Numbered from the stretch's first letter, positions 6,461-13,117 are shown. The stretch is DNA of 20,615 bases from Thermoanaerobacterales bacterium (GCA_017577565.1 PKRH01000060.1:1-20615); one strand, 5' to 3'. The notes: generated by a model not told the origin, from the letters alone. Program-made: numbers and translations.

Positions 6461-8101
6461 TCAGCCCTCCTCGGGCGTGTGCAGGATGCCGTAGACCAGG
6501 GAGTCGACGAGCGCCTGCCAGGACGCCTCGATGACGTTGGTGTCGACGCCCACCGTGGACCACGTGCGGTCGCCGTCGGTCGAGTCGATGAGCACCCGCA
6601 CCACGGCGCCGGTGTCCCCGGAGCCCTCGATCACCCGCACCTTGAAGTCGGTCAGGTGCACCCGCCGCAGCTGCGGGTAGTGCTCCGAGAGCACCGAGCG
6701 CAGCGCCTGGTCGAGCGCGTTGACCGGGCCGTTGCCCTCGCCGATCGCCACCGAGCGGGTGTCGCCGACCCAGATCTTGACCGATGCCTCGGTGTCGATG
6801 ATCGCCTCGCCGTCCTCGATGGGGGCGCCGCTCCGCAGGGCGTTGCGGTGGTAGGTCGTGACCCGGTAGCCCTCGAGCCGGAAGAACGGCTGCGTCCACC
6901 CGGTCGCCTCGCGCATCAGCAGCTCCAGCGAGGCGTCGGCGGCCTCGAACTGGTAGCCCTCGGCCTCCAGGCGCTTGAGCCGCTCGGTCAGCTCGGCCGC
7001 GGCCCGCTCGTCGAGCTCGATGCCGAGCTCCCGGGCCTTGAGGGCCATGCCGGTGCGACCGCCGAGGTCGGAGACGAGGATGCGCGTGCTGTTGCCGACG
7101 AGCGCCGGGTCGACGTGCTCGTAGCTGACGCCACCGACCTTGCCGAGCGCCGAGGTGTGCAGCCCGCCCTTGTGGGCGAACGCCGAGGCGCCGACGTAGG
7201 GGTCGGCGCTGTTGGGCGGCAGGTTGACCAGCTCGGCGACGTGGCGGCTGACCGCGGTCAGGCGCTCGAGACGCCCCTCCGGCAGGCAGGTGACCCCGAG
7301 CTTCAGCTCGAGGTCGGGGATCACCGTCATGAGGTTGGCGTTGCCGGTGCGCTCGCCGTAGCCGTTGACGGTGCCCTGGACGTGGGTGGCGCCCGACAGC
7401 ACCGCGGCGATCGAGTTGGCGACCGCGCAGCCGGTGTCGTTCTGCGTGTGGATGCCGAGCTGCACGTCGTCGCCGAAGTAGCTGCGGACCTCGGCGACGA
7501 TGCGCTGCACCTCGTGGGGCAGCGAGCCGCCGTTGGTGTCGCACAGCACGAGCACCTCGGCGCCCTCGGTGGCGGCCGCCTCCAGCACCCGCAGGGCGTA
7601 CTCGGGGTCGAGCTTGTAGCCGTCGAAGAAGTGCTCGGCGTCGAAGAACACCCGGTGGCCGGCCCGGCGCAGGAAGCGCACCGAGTCGGACACCATGGCC
7701 ACGCCCTCGTCGAGGGTCGTGCCGAGGGCCTCGGTGACGTGGAAGGCCGAGCTCTTGCCGACGATGCACGACGTCGACACGCCCGACGACACCAGCGCCT
7801 CGAGCGTCGGGTCGACGTCGACCTTGCCGTGCGGCTTCCGGGTCGAGCCGAAGGCGACGAGCGTCGCCGTCTCGAGGCGCAGCTCGTCGGCCGCCCGGCG
7901 GAAGAACTCGGCGTCGCGGGGGTTGGCCTGCGGGTAGCCGCCCTCGATCCAGCGGACGCCCAGCCAGTCGAGCTGCTCGGCGACCCGCAGCTTGTCCTCG
8001 ACCGTCAGCGAGATGCCCTCGAACTGCGCGCCGTCCCGCAGCGTCGTGTCGAAGATGTCGACCGCGTCGGGCAGCGCGTCGGGGCGTGGGTCACCCGACA
8101 T
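6461..8101 (-). CDS. cimA: (R)-citramalate synthase
   Basis: This 546-residue enzyme condenses pyruvate with acetyl-CoA to citramalate, the first step of the threonine-independent isoleucine pathway. The N-terminal TIM barrel has the DTTLRDGAQ metal/substrate motif (18-26), the DAEHFFDGYKLDPEYAL segment typical of the CimA/AksA branch of the HMGL-like family, VLCDTNGG (186-192) and VNGYGERTGNANL. The C-terminal half carries the regulatory LeuA dimer domain. The usual HxHND metal motif reads HTQND (218-222): the second histidine is Gln. The ATG start overlaps the ilvE end by 11 nt, so it is translationally coupled; last gene of leuB-ilvE-cimA. 2-isopropylmalate or homocitrate synthase are less likely given the motifs and length. 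Confidence 0.92.
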   Translation of the reverse strand: MSGDPRPDALPDAVDIFDTTLRDGAQFEGISLTVEDKLRVAEQLDWLGVRWIEGGYPQANPRDAEFFRRAADELRLETATLVAFGSTRKPHGKVDVDPTLEALVSSGVSTSCIVGKSSAFHVTEALGTTLDEGVAMVSDSVRFLRRAGHRVFFDAEHFFDGYKLDPEYALRVLEAAATEGAEVLVLCDTNGGSLPHEVQRIVAEVRSYFGDDVQLGIHTQNDTGCAVANSIAAVLSGATHVQGTVNGYGERTGNANLMTVIPDLELKLGVTCLPEGRLERLTAVSRHVAELVNLPPNSADPYVGASAFAHKGGLHTSALGKVGGVSYEHVDPALVGNSTRILVSDLGGRTGMALKARELGIELDERAAAELTERLKRLEAEGYQFEAADASLELLMREATGWTQPFFRLEGYRVTTYHRNALRSGAPIEDGEAIIDTEASVKIWVGDTRSVAIGEGNGPVNALDQALRSVLSEHYPQLRRVHLTDFKVRVIEGSGDTGAVVRVLIDSTDGDRTWSTVGVDTNVIEASWQALVDSLVYGILHTPEEG

Positions 8102-9008
8102 GCTCCACCCAGTCCTTGTAGCGGTCGACCTTGCCCCGCACGACGCGCTGGTACTCCTCGCCGATGGCGAGGGTCATCGGCCCCGGGCAGGGGATCTCGC
8201 GGTCGTCGACCGAGCGCACCGAGGACACCTCGGCCGCGGTGCCGCAGACGAACATCTCCTCCGCGACGTAGAGGTCGCTGCGGGACAGGTCGCCCAGCTC
8301 GACCTCGAAGCCGAGGTCGCGGGCGATGGCGATGACCGTGCTCTGCGTGATGCCCTCGAGGGCGCCGGCCGACAGCGGCGGCGTGATCAGCTTGCCGTTC
8401 CGGGCGACGAAGACGTTCTCGCCGGTGCACTCGGCGACCATGCCGGCCCGGTTGAGCAGGATGGCCTCGTCGTAGCCGGCCTTCAGCGCCTCGACCTTGG
8501 CCAGCGAGCTGTTGACGTAGTTGCCGGTCGTCTTGGCGGCCGGCGGCATGATGTTGTGGTCGTGGCGGAACCACGACGAGATCTTCATGCGCACGCCCGT
8601 GGTGAGCGCGTCGTCGCCCAGGTAGGCGCCCCACGGCCAGCAGGCGATCGCCACGTCGACCTCGCAGGGGATGGTGTTGAGCCCCATCTCGCCGTAGCCG
8701 TAGAAGGCGATCGGCCGGATGTAGCAGGAGCTCAGGCCGGTCGAGCGCACGGTGTCCTTGACCGCCTGCACCATCTCGTCGACCGAGTAGGGCAGGTCCA
8801 TCATGAGGATGCGGGCCGAGGCGTCGAACCGCCGCATGTGGTCGGTGAGGCGGAACACCGCGGGGCCGTCGTCGGTCTCGTAGGCGCGGATGCCCTCGAA
8901 GACGCCCATCCCGTAGTGCAGCGAGTGGGTCAGGACGTGGATCTTGGCGTCGTCCCACGGGATCAGCTCACCGTTGAACCAGATCTTCGGGGTGGGCGTG
9001 ATGGGCAT
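8091..9008 (-). CDS. ilvE: Branched-chain amino acid aminotransferase
   Basis: A 305-residue fold-type IV PLP enzyme that catalyses the last step of Leu, Ile and Val synthesis (and the first of their breakdown). Motifs: HSLHYGMGVFEGIRAY near the N-terminus, the PLP-binding lysine Lys159 in PPAAKTTGNYVNS, and YDEAILLNRAGMVAECTGEN leading into the VFVARNGKL strand. Length and motifs match the E. coli IlvE class, rather than the longer class found in mycobacteria. The ATG start is preceded by GAGGGGAC in the 31-nt gap after leuB. Confidence 0.94.
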   Translation of the reverse strand: MPITPTPKIWFNGELIPWDDAKIHVLTHSLHYGMGVFEGIRAYETDDGPAVFRLTDHMRRFDASARILMMDLPYSVDEMVQAVKDTVRSTGLSSCYIRPIAFYGYGEMGLNTIPCEVDVAIACWPWGAYLGDDALTTGVRMKISSWFRHDHNIMPPAAKTTGNYVNSSLAKVEALKAGYDEAILLNRAGMVAECTGENVFVARNGKLITPPLSAGALEGITQSTVIAIARDLGFEVELGDLSRSDLYVAEEMFVCGTAAEVSSVRSVDDREIPCPGPMTLAIGEEYQRVVRGKVDRYKDWVEHVG

Positions 9009-9039
9009 GTCGGTCAGGTCCCCTCGTGTGTGATGGACG

Positions 9040-10020
9040 TCAGACCCGAGCGGCGATGGCGTCGCCGATCTCGGAGGTCGTACCGGTCTGCGTGGACGGG
9101 TCGGCGCAGGCCTTGCGGATGCGGGCGGCGGCGTCGGCCTCGCCCAGGAACTCCAGCATCATGGCCGCGGAGAGGATGGCGGCGGTGGGGTTGGCCTTGG
9201 CCAGGCCGGCGATGTCGGGCGCCGAGCCGTGCACGGGCTCGAACATCGAGGGCCCGGTGCGCTCGGGGTTGAGGTTGCCGGACGCGGCCAGGCCGATGCC
9301 CCCGGCGACCGCGCCGCCGAGGTCGGTGAGGATGTCGCCGAACAGGTTGTCGGTGACGATCACGTCGTAGCGCTGCGGGTCCTGGACGAGGTGGATGCAG
9401 GCGGCGTCGACGTGGTTGTAGGCCGTGCCCACCTCGGGGTGCTCGGCGGCCACCTCGTCGAAAATCCGCTGCCACAGGTCGCCGGCGTAGGTGAGCACGT
9501 TGGTCTTGTGCACCAGGGTCAGGTGCTTGCGGCTGCGCCGCTCGGCGAGGTCGAAGGCGTAGCGGACGCAGCGCTCGACGCCCATGCGGGTGTTCACCGA
9601 GCCCTGGGTGGCCACCTCGTGCGGCGTGCCCTTGCGGAGGACGCCGCCCTCCCCGACGTAGGGCCCCTCGGTGTTCTCGCGGATGACGACCATGTCGATG
9701 CCCTTGGCCGGGTCGAGGAACGGCCGCTGGTTGACGTAGAGGTCGAGCTCGAAGCGCATCCGCAGCAGCAGCCCGCGCTCGATGACCCCCGGGGGCACCT
9801 CGGGCGTGCCGACCGCGCCGAGCAGCAGGGCGTCGAGGCCGCGCCACTCCTCGAGCACGCTGTCCGGCAGGATCGTGCCGTCGCGCAGGTAGCGGGCGCC
9901 GCCCAGGTCGTAGTCGACGGTCTCGATCTCGACACCGGTGGCGCGGACGACCTTGAGGGCCTCGGCGATGACCTCCGGGCCGATCCCGTCGCCGCCGATG
10001 ACTCCGATCTTGTGGCTCAC
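9040..10020 (-). CDS. leuB: 3-isopropylmalate (and probably 3-methylmalate) dehydrogenase
   Basis: A 326-residue NAD-dependent beta-decarboxylating dehydrogenase. It contains GGDGIGPEV at the start, the substrate-loop NTEGPYVGEGG (116-126), catalytic Lys172 in VHKTNVLTYAGD, metal-binding Asp205, Asp229 and Asp233 (in DNLFGDILTDLGG), and EPVHGSAPDIAG. The short length fits the actinobacterial LeuB type. Besides leucine synthesis, LeuB performs the 3-methylmalate step of the citramalate route, which explains its operon with cimA. Translation starts at GTG (10018-10020) behind a GGAG site. Its expression is likely controlled by the attenuator at 10071-10209. Confidence 0.94.
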   Translation of the reverse strand: MSHKIGVIGGDGIGPEVIAEALKVVRATGVEIETVDYDLGGARYLRDGTILPDSVLEEWRGLDALLLGAVGTPEVPPGVIERGLLLRMRFELDLYVNQRPFLDPAKGIDMVVIRENTEGPYVGEGGVLRKGTPHEVATQGSVNTRMGVERCVRYAFDLAERRSRKHLTLVHKTNVLTYAGDLWQRIFDEVAAEHPEVGTAYNHVDAACIHLVQDPQRYDVIVTDNLFGDILTDLGGAVAGGIGLAASGNLNPERTGPSMFEPVHGSAPDIAGLAKANPTAAILSAAMMLEFLGEADAAARIRKACADPSTQTGTTSEIGDAIAARV

Positions 10021-10070
10021 TGCGTCTCCGTGGGAGTAGAGGGGCCGCCGGCACCACCGACCGCCCGGAG

Positions 10071-10101
10071 AAATGACAAACCGCCCACCGAGGTGGACGG
10101 T
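10071..10101 (-). terminator. Attenuator terminator of the leuB operon
   Basis: On the minus strand ACCGTCCACC and GGTGGGCGGT form a near-perfect 9-10 bp stem (one T-G wobble) at 10080-10101, immediately followed by TTTGTCATTT. A T-rich tail is rare in DNA this GC-rich, so this is a convincing intrinsic terminator. It lies about 50 nt before the leuB start and 32 nt after the leader-peptide stop, i.e. where an attenuator belongs. Confidence 0.8.
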
Positions 10102-10106
10102 CGAGC

Positions 10107-10134
10107 AGCGGACGTCGGGCGAGCGACGTCCGCT
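10107..10134 (-). promoter_or_regulatory. Leader hairpin beginning at the leader-peptide stop codon
   Basis: AGCGGACGTC and GACGTCCGCT form a perfect 10-bp stem with an 8-nt loop. Its 5' arm begins within the leader peptide stop codon, so a ribosome finishing the leader would cover it. The same 5' arm (GGACGTCG, 10124-10131) can pair alternatively with CGACCGTCC (10095-10103), the 5' side of the terminator, over 8 bp with one bulged base: a candidate antiterminator. Confidence 0.6.
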
Positions 10135-10171
10135 AGGCGATGACGATTACCGGGGTGCGGGGGCACGGCAT
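10133..10171 (-). CDS. Leader peptide of the leuB-ilvE-cimA operon (Val/Ile attenuator)
   Basis: A 12-codon ORF, MPCPRTPVIVIA, ending in TAG. Four consecutive codons are GTA-ATC-GTC-ATC (Val-Ile-Val-Ile); GTA is a rare valine codon in this GC-rich genome. Such codon runs just before a hairpin/terminator pair are the hallmark of ribosome-mediated attenuators of branched-chain amino acid operons (as in enterobacterial ilv and actinobacterial ilvB leaders). No Leu codon is present. The ATG lies 8 nt after a -10-like hexamer with no ribosome binding site, suggesting a leaderless start. The frame extends upstream antisense to greA but that is a shadow. Direct evidence of translation is absent. Confidence 0.75.
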   Translation of the reverse strand: MPCPRTPVIVIA

Positions 10172-10179
10172 CAGCGCCA

Positions 10180-10209
10180 AGTGTCGCCGTTCACTCGCGG
10201 CGCCGTCAA
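10180..10209 (-). promoter_or_regulatory. Promoter of the leuB-ilvE-cimA operon
   Basis: On the minus strand TTGACG (10204-10209) and GACACT (10180-10185) are separated by 18 nt. The -35 matches consensus at five of six positions; the -10 retains the key A at position 2 and T at position 6. The start point would fall at or just before the leader ATG. Confidence 0.55.
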
Positions 10210-10259
10210 CCGGGCCCGACCTGGGGCCGCGCCCCGTCGGAACGGCGCGGGCCCACCAG

Positions 10260-10265
10260 TAGTCT
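10260..10265 (+). promoter_or_regulatory. -10 element for a leaderless greA transcript
   Basis: TAGTCT fits TAnnnT and ends 8 nt before the greA ATG; the intervening GATCCTTC offers no ribosome binding site. A weak TCGGAA (10237-10242) lies 17 nt upstream. Confidence 0.5.
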
Positions 10266-10273
10266 GATCCTTC

Positions 10274-10741
10274 ATGCCCAAGACGCATCACCTCTCGCAG
10301 GCCGCGTACGACCGCCTCAAGGCCGAGCTCGACGACCTGACGACGCGCGGGCGGGTCGAGATCGCTCGCAAGATCGAGGCCGCCCGCGAGCTGGGTGATC
10401 TCTCCGAGAACGGCGACTACCAGGCCGCCAAGGAGGAGCAGGGCAAGATGGAGGGCCGCATCGCCCACCTCCGGCAGATGCTCGAGAACGCCGAGATCGT
10501 GGAGTCCGAGGGGGGCGACGTCGTCTCGCACGGCTCGGTGGTCGGCATCCGCTACGAGGGCGACGACGAGGTCGAGCGCTACCTCGTCGGGTCCATCGAG
10601 GAGCGCCACGACGACCTCGACGTCATCAGCCCGTCGTCGCCGCTCGGGCAGGCGCTGCTCGGTGCCTCGGTCGGCGACGTCGTGTCGTTCACCGCGCCCA
10701 CCGGCGCCGAGCTCACCGTCGAGGTCGTCGAGGTCAGCTGA
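10274..10741 (+). CDS. greA: Transcription elongation factor GreA
   Basis: This 155-residue protein binds the RNA polymerase secondary channel and stimulates transcript cleavage in backtracked complexes. The N-terminal antiparallel coiled coil (about 8-75) carries the family motif ARELGDLSENGDYQAAKEEQ with the acidic tip residues Asp42 and Glu45; the C-terminal FKBP-like domain ends with SPLGQALLGASVGDVVSFTAP. Full length for the family. It is divergent from the leuB operon, with only 102 bp between the greA start and the leader-peptide start, and appears monocistronic and leaderless. Confidence 0.96.
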   Translation: MPKTHHLSQAAYDRLKAELDDLTTRGRVEIARKIEAARELGDLSENGDYQAAKEEQGKMEGRIAHLRQMLENAEIVESEGGDVVSHGSVVGIRYEGDDEVERYLVGSIEERHDDLDVISPSSPLGQALLGASVGDVVSFTAPTGAELTVEVVEVS

Positions 10742-10758
10742 CGGCCGCCCCCCGGCCG
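10742..10758 (+). terminator. Possible terminator after greA
   Basis: CGGCCG, five C and CGGCCG directly after the stop codon form a short GC stem with no T-tract. It is a weak candidate. Confidence 0.25.
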
Positions 10759-10795
10759 GCCCGGCGCGGACGGCCGCGCTCCGTGGCGGCTCATC

Positions 10796-10824
10796 TTGAT
10801 AGGCACGCTTACCATCCCTAGATT
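10796..10824 (+). promoter_or_regulatory. Promoter with partial DtxR/IdeR-like iron box
   Basis: TTGATA (10796-10801) and TAGATT (10819-10824) are spaced by exactly 17 nt. Between them GATAGGCACGCTTACCATC (10798-10816) has one good IdeR half-site (GCTTACC against consensus SCTWACC) and a degenerate other half, matching the 19-bp consensus at about 11 positions. Repression by an iron-bound DtxR/IdeR protein is plausible for the downstream siderophore receptor. Confidence 0.45.
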
Positions 10825-10860
10825 GCCGGTCCGAACGTCACCGAGCGATCTGGAGCGACC

Positions 10861-11898
10861 GTGCGAGCCGTCACACCCCTCCGCCTGCTGGCCCTCGTCC
10901 TGTCCGGCGCCCTGCTGGTGGGCGCCTGCTCGAGCTCGTCGGACGAGGAGGCCGACGCCGGCGCCGCCACCGAGGACGCCGGATCGGGGGACGAGTTCCC
11001 CGTCACGATCACCCACGCGTTCGGCGAGACCGAGATCACCGAGCCGCCCGAGCGGGTGGTGACCTGGGGTTGGGGCAGCGCGGACGCCGCCATCGCCCTC
11101 GGCGTCGTGCCGGTCGCCATCCCCTTCCAGGAGTACGGCGGCGACGAGCAGGGCGTGCTGCCCTGGATCCGCGAGGCGCTCGAGGAGCAGGGCGCCGAGC
11201 TGCCCGAGATCCTGCCCAACTCGGAGGAGGCGCCGGTCGAGGCCATCGCGGCCGCCGAGCCCGACCTCGTCCTCGCCGCCTACTCCGGCCTCACCGAGGA
11301 GGAGTACGAGCTCCTGTCCGAGGTCGCGCCGGTCGTCGCCTACCCGGAGGAGGCGTGGTCGACGCCCTGGCGCGAGCTCGTCGAGATCGTCGGCACGGCG
11401 CTCGGCCGCAGCGACGAGGCCGCCGCCCTGCTGGACGAGATCGACGCCGAGCTGGCCGCGCAGGCCGAGGCCCACCCCGAGCTGGCGGGCAAGACGGTCG
11501 CCATGGTGTGGGACACCGGCGACACGTTCTACGTCTACAAGGAGGCCGACGCCCGGGTGGAGTTCGCGCTCGCCCTCGGCCTCGAGGTGGCGCCCGCCGT
11601 CCGCGAGCTCGAGACCGACGAGTCGACCTTCTACTTCACGCTCAGCCACGAGCGGCTGGGCGAGCTGGAGAGCGACATCCTCGTCGCCTTCGCCGACACC
11701 CAGGAGGAGATGGACCGGTTCCTGTCCTCCGCCCCGGCCCAGCTCATGCCCCAGGTGCGCGAGGGCCGGGTGGCCCAGATGGTCGGGACCGAGTTCATCG
11801 CCTCGGTCTCCCCGCCGACCGCGCTGTCGGTGACCTGGGGGCTCGACGACTACGTCGCCGAGCTGTCCGCGGCCGCCCAGGTCGTCGACCAGGGCTGA
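10861..11898 (+). CDS. Iron-siderophore-type ABC transporter substrate-binding lipoprotein
   Basis: A 345-residue FepB/FecB-like (cluster A-II, TroA superfamily) receptor for ferric siderophores or a related chelate. It has a lipoprotein signal, LRLLALVLSGALLVGAC, with lipidation at Cys23 and a Ser/Asp/Glu-rich linker. The mature part begins FPVTITHAFGETEITEPPER, the classic start of this family, then VVTWGWGSADAAIALGVVPV, and further on EAIAAAEPDLVLAAYSGLTEEEYE and APVVAYPEE; a long helix would join the two lobes (WRELVEIVGTALGRSDEAAA). It starts at GTG with a GGAG site 5-6 nt upstream. No permease or ATPase gene accompanies it in the window, so it is an orphan receptor that must share a transporter encoded elsewhere. 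Ligand unknown; haem or cobalamin are alternatives. Confidence 0.85.
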   Translation: MRAVTPLRLLALVLSGALLVGACSSSSDEEADAGAATEDAGSGDEFPVTITHAFGETEITEPPERVVTWGWGSADAAIALGVVPVAIPFQEYGGDEQGVLPWIREALEEQGAELPEILPNSEEAPVEAIAAAEPDLVLAAYSGLTEEEYELLSEVAPVVAYPEEAWSTPWRELVEIVGTALGRSDEAAALLDEIDAELAAQAEAHPELAGKTVAMVWDTGDTFYVYKEADARVEFALALGLEVAPAVRELETDESTFYFTLSHERLGELESDILVAFADTQEEMDRFLSSAPAQLMPQVREGRVAQMVGTEFIASVSPPTALSVTWGLDDYVAELSAAAQVVDQG

Positions 11899-11915
11899 CC
11901 TGCGGCTCGGGAGCA

Positions 11916-11951
11916 CCTGCCGGGGTCGCGCCGAGCCGCGGCCCCGGCAGG
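11916..11951 (+). terminator. Stem-loop between the siderophore receptor and aldo/keto reductase genes
   Basis: CCTGCCGGGG (11916-11925) and CCCCGGCAGG (11942-11951) form a perfect 10-bp stem with a 16-nt loop, 17 nt beyond the receptor stop. It lacks a T-tract. It also occupies the place where a -35 for the next gene would be. Confidence 0.45.
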
Positions 11952-11954
11952 CCC

Positions 11955-11960
11955 TACAGT
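11955..11960 (+). promoter_or_regulatory. -10 element for a leaderless aldo/keto reductase transcript
   Basis: TACAGT fits TAnnnT and ends 7 nt before the ATG. No ribosome binding site or clear -35 is present. Confidence 0.45.
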
Positions 11961-11967
11961 CGCCGCC

Positions 11968-12921
11968 ATGACCCTGGCCGACGACCTGCGGCCGCTCGGC
12001 ACCTCCGGGCTCGTCGTGTCCCGCGTGGGGCTGGGCTGCAACAACTTCGGGCGGCGCATCGGGCCCGAGCAGACCCGGGCGGTCGTCCACGCCGCGCTCG
12101 ACGCCGGCGTGACGCTGTTCGACACGTCCGACAGCTACGGCGACTCCGAGGAGCTGCTGGGCGCCGCCCTGGCCGGGCGGCGCGACGAGGTGGTCGTCGC
12201 CACCAAGTTCGGCTGGGACGTCGGCGGCGCCAACGGGCCCGACTGGGGCGCCCGGGCCTCGCGCCGCTACGTCCGCCGGGCGGTCGAGCGGTCGCTGCGC
12301 CGCCTGCGCACCGACTGGATCGACCTCTACCAGCTGCACCGCCCCGACGGCGTCACGCCCATGGAGGAGACCCTCGCGGCGCTGACCGACCTCGTGCGGG
12401 AGGGCAAGGTGCGCTACATCGGCTCGTCCAACCTGGCGGCCTGGCAGATCACCGACGCCGACTGGATCGCCCGCACCCGGGGCCTCGAGCGGTTCGTCAG
12501 CGCCCAGAACCACTACAACCTGCTGGAGCGGGGCGTCGAGGCCGAGGTCGTGCCCGCCTGCCTCCACCACGGCATCGGCCTGCTGCCCTACTTCCCCCTG
12601 GCCAGCGGGCTCCTCACCGGCAAGTACCGCCGAGGCGAGCCGCCGCCGCCGGGCACCCGCCTGGCCGACCGGGGGCTGCCGCCGGCCGACGACCCCCGCT
12701 TCGACGTGGTCGAGCGGCTCGAGGCCTTCGCCCGCGAGCGGGGCGTCACGCTGCTGGACGTGGCCATCGGCGGCCTGGCCGCCCGGCCCGCCGTCGCCTC
12801 GGTCATCGCCGGGGCGACGACGCCGGAGCAGGTGCGGGCCAACGTCGCCGCCGGCGCCTGGCGGCCCTCGGCGGAGGACCTGGCCGCGCTCGACGAGATC
12901 GCCCCGCCCGGCCGGCCCTAG
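11968..12921 (+). CDS. Aldo/keto reductase
   Basis: A 317-residue NADPH-dependent oxidoreductase with a TIM-barrel fold. The catalytic tetrad can be read as Asp52, Tyr57, Lys80 and His124 (in FDTSDSYGDSEELLG, VVATKFGWD and LYQLHRPD). KVRYIGSSNLAAWQ and the SAQNHYNLLER segment, together with PYFPLASGLLTGKYRRG, place it in the YajO/Tas-like (AKR11/12-type) group acting on unknown aldehydes or ketones. The start ATG follows a -10-like hexamer by 7 nt. Its TAG stop overlaps the TAG stop of the convergent small ORF. No functional link with neighbours is evident. Confidence 0.92.
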   Translation: MTLADDLRPLGTSGLVVSRVGLGCNNFGRRIGPEQTRAVVHAALDAGVTLFDTSDSYGDSEELLGAALAGRRDEVVVATKFGWDVGGANGPDWGARASRRYVRRAVERSLRRLRTDWIDLYQLHRPDGVTPMEETLAALTDLVREGKVRYIGSSNLAAWQITDADWIARTRGLERFVSAQNHYNLLERGVEAEVVPACLHHGIGLLPYFPLASGLLTGKYRRGEPPPPGTRLADRGLPPADDPRFDVVERLEAFARERGVTLLDVAIGGLAARPAVASVIAGATTPEQVRANVAAGAWRPSAEDLAALDEIAPPGRP

Positions 12922-13076
12922 CCCGGCCCCGACCGCGGCAGGCCCATCGGGTTCGGGTACCAGATGTCGCCGGACGCCGCGATCCTCGCCGCGGCCGGGG
13001 CGAGGAGGGCGGGCAGCCGGTCGACGTCGGCGGCGGGCAGCCCCCGGTCGGGCGCGGCGACCAGCGCGGGGTTCAT
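12918..13076 (-). CDS. Small hypothetical protein (52 aa) at the end of the cox operon
   Basis: No family recognised. This short frame runs from an ATG at 13074-13076 (an alternative in-frame ATG is 13083-13085, giving 55 aa) to TAG. All 52 sense codons end in G or C, while second positions are varied, which is the coding signature of this genome and not shared by the other frames here. The N-terminal part is Ala/Leu/Pro/Asp-rich and probably helical; the C-terminus, GDIWYPNPMGLPRSGPG, is aromatic and Gly/Pro-rich. It lies 41 nt downstream of coxE on the same strand, so it may be the last gene of the cox operon. No clear ribosome binding site. Confidence 0.5.
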   Translation of the reverse strand: MNPALVAAPDRGLPAADVDRLPALLAPAAARIAASGDIWYPNPMGLPRSGPG

Positions 13077-13117
13077 CGGCCCCATCGTGGTCGACGCCGG
13101 GCGCGCGTGGGTCGCGG

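Noticed and set aside
10021..10171. T-box riboswitch in front of leuB
   Set aside because: No T-box-like antiterminator bulge sequence or specifier stem was seen; the short Val/Ile ORF with hairpins explains the region better.
10133..10609. 158-codon minus-strand frame antisense to greA ending in the leader peptide
   Set aside because: The part over greA is a shadow frame; only the last 12 codons, lying outside greA and just after a promoter, make sense as the leader peptide.
10579..12570. 663-codon minus-strand frame opposite the siderophore receptor and aldo/keto reductase
   Set aside because: Antisense to two clear gene families, without a start region or domain of its own.
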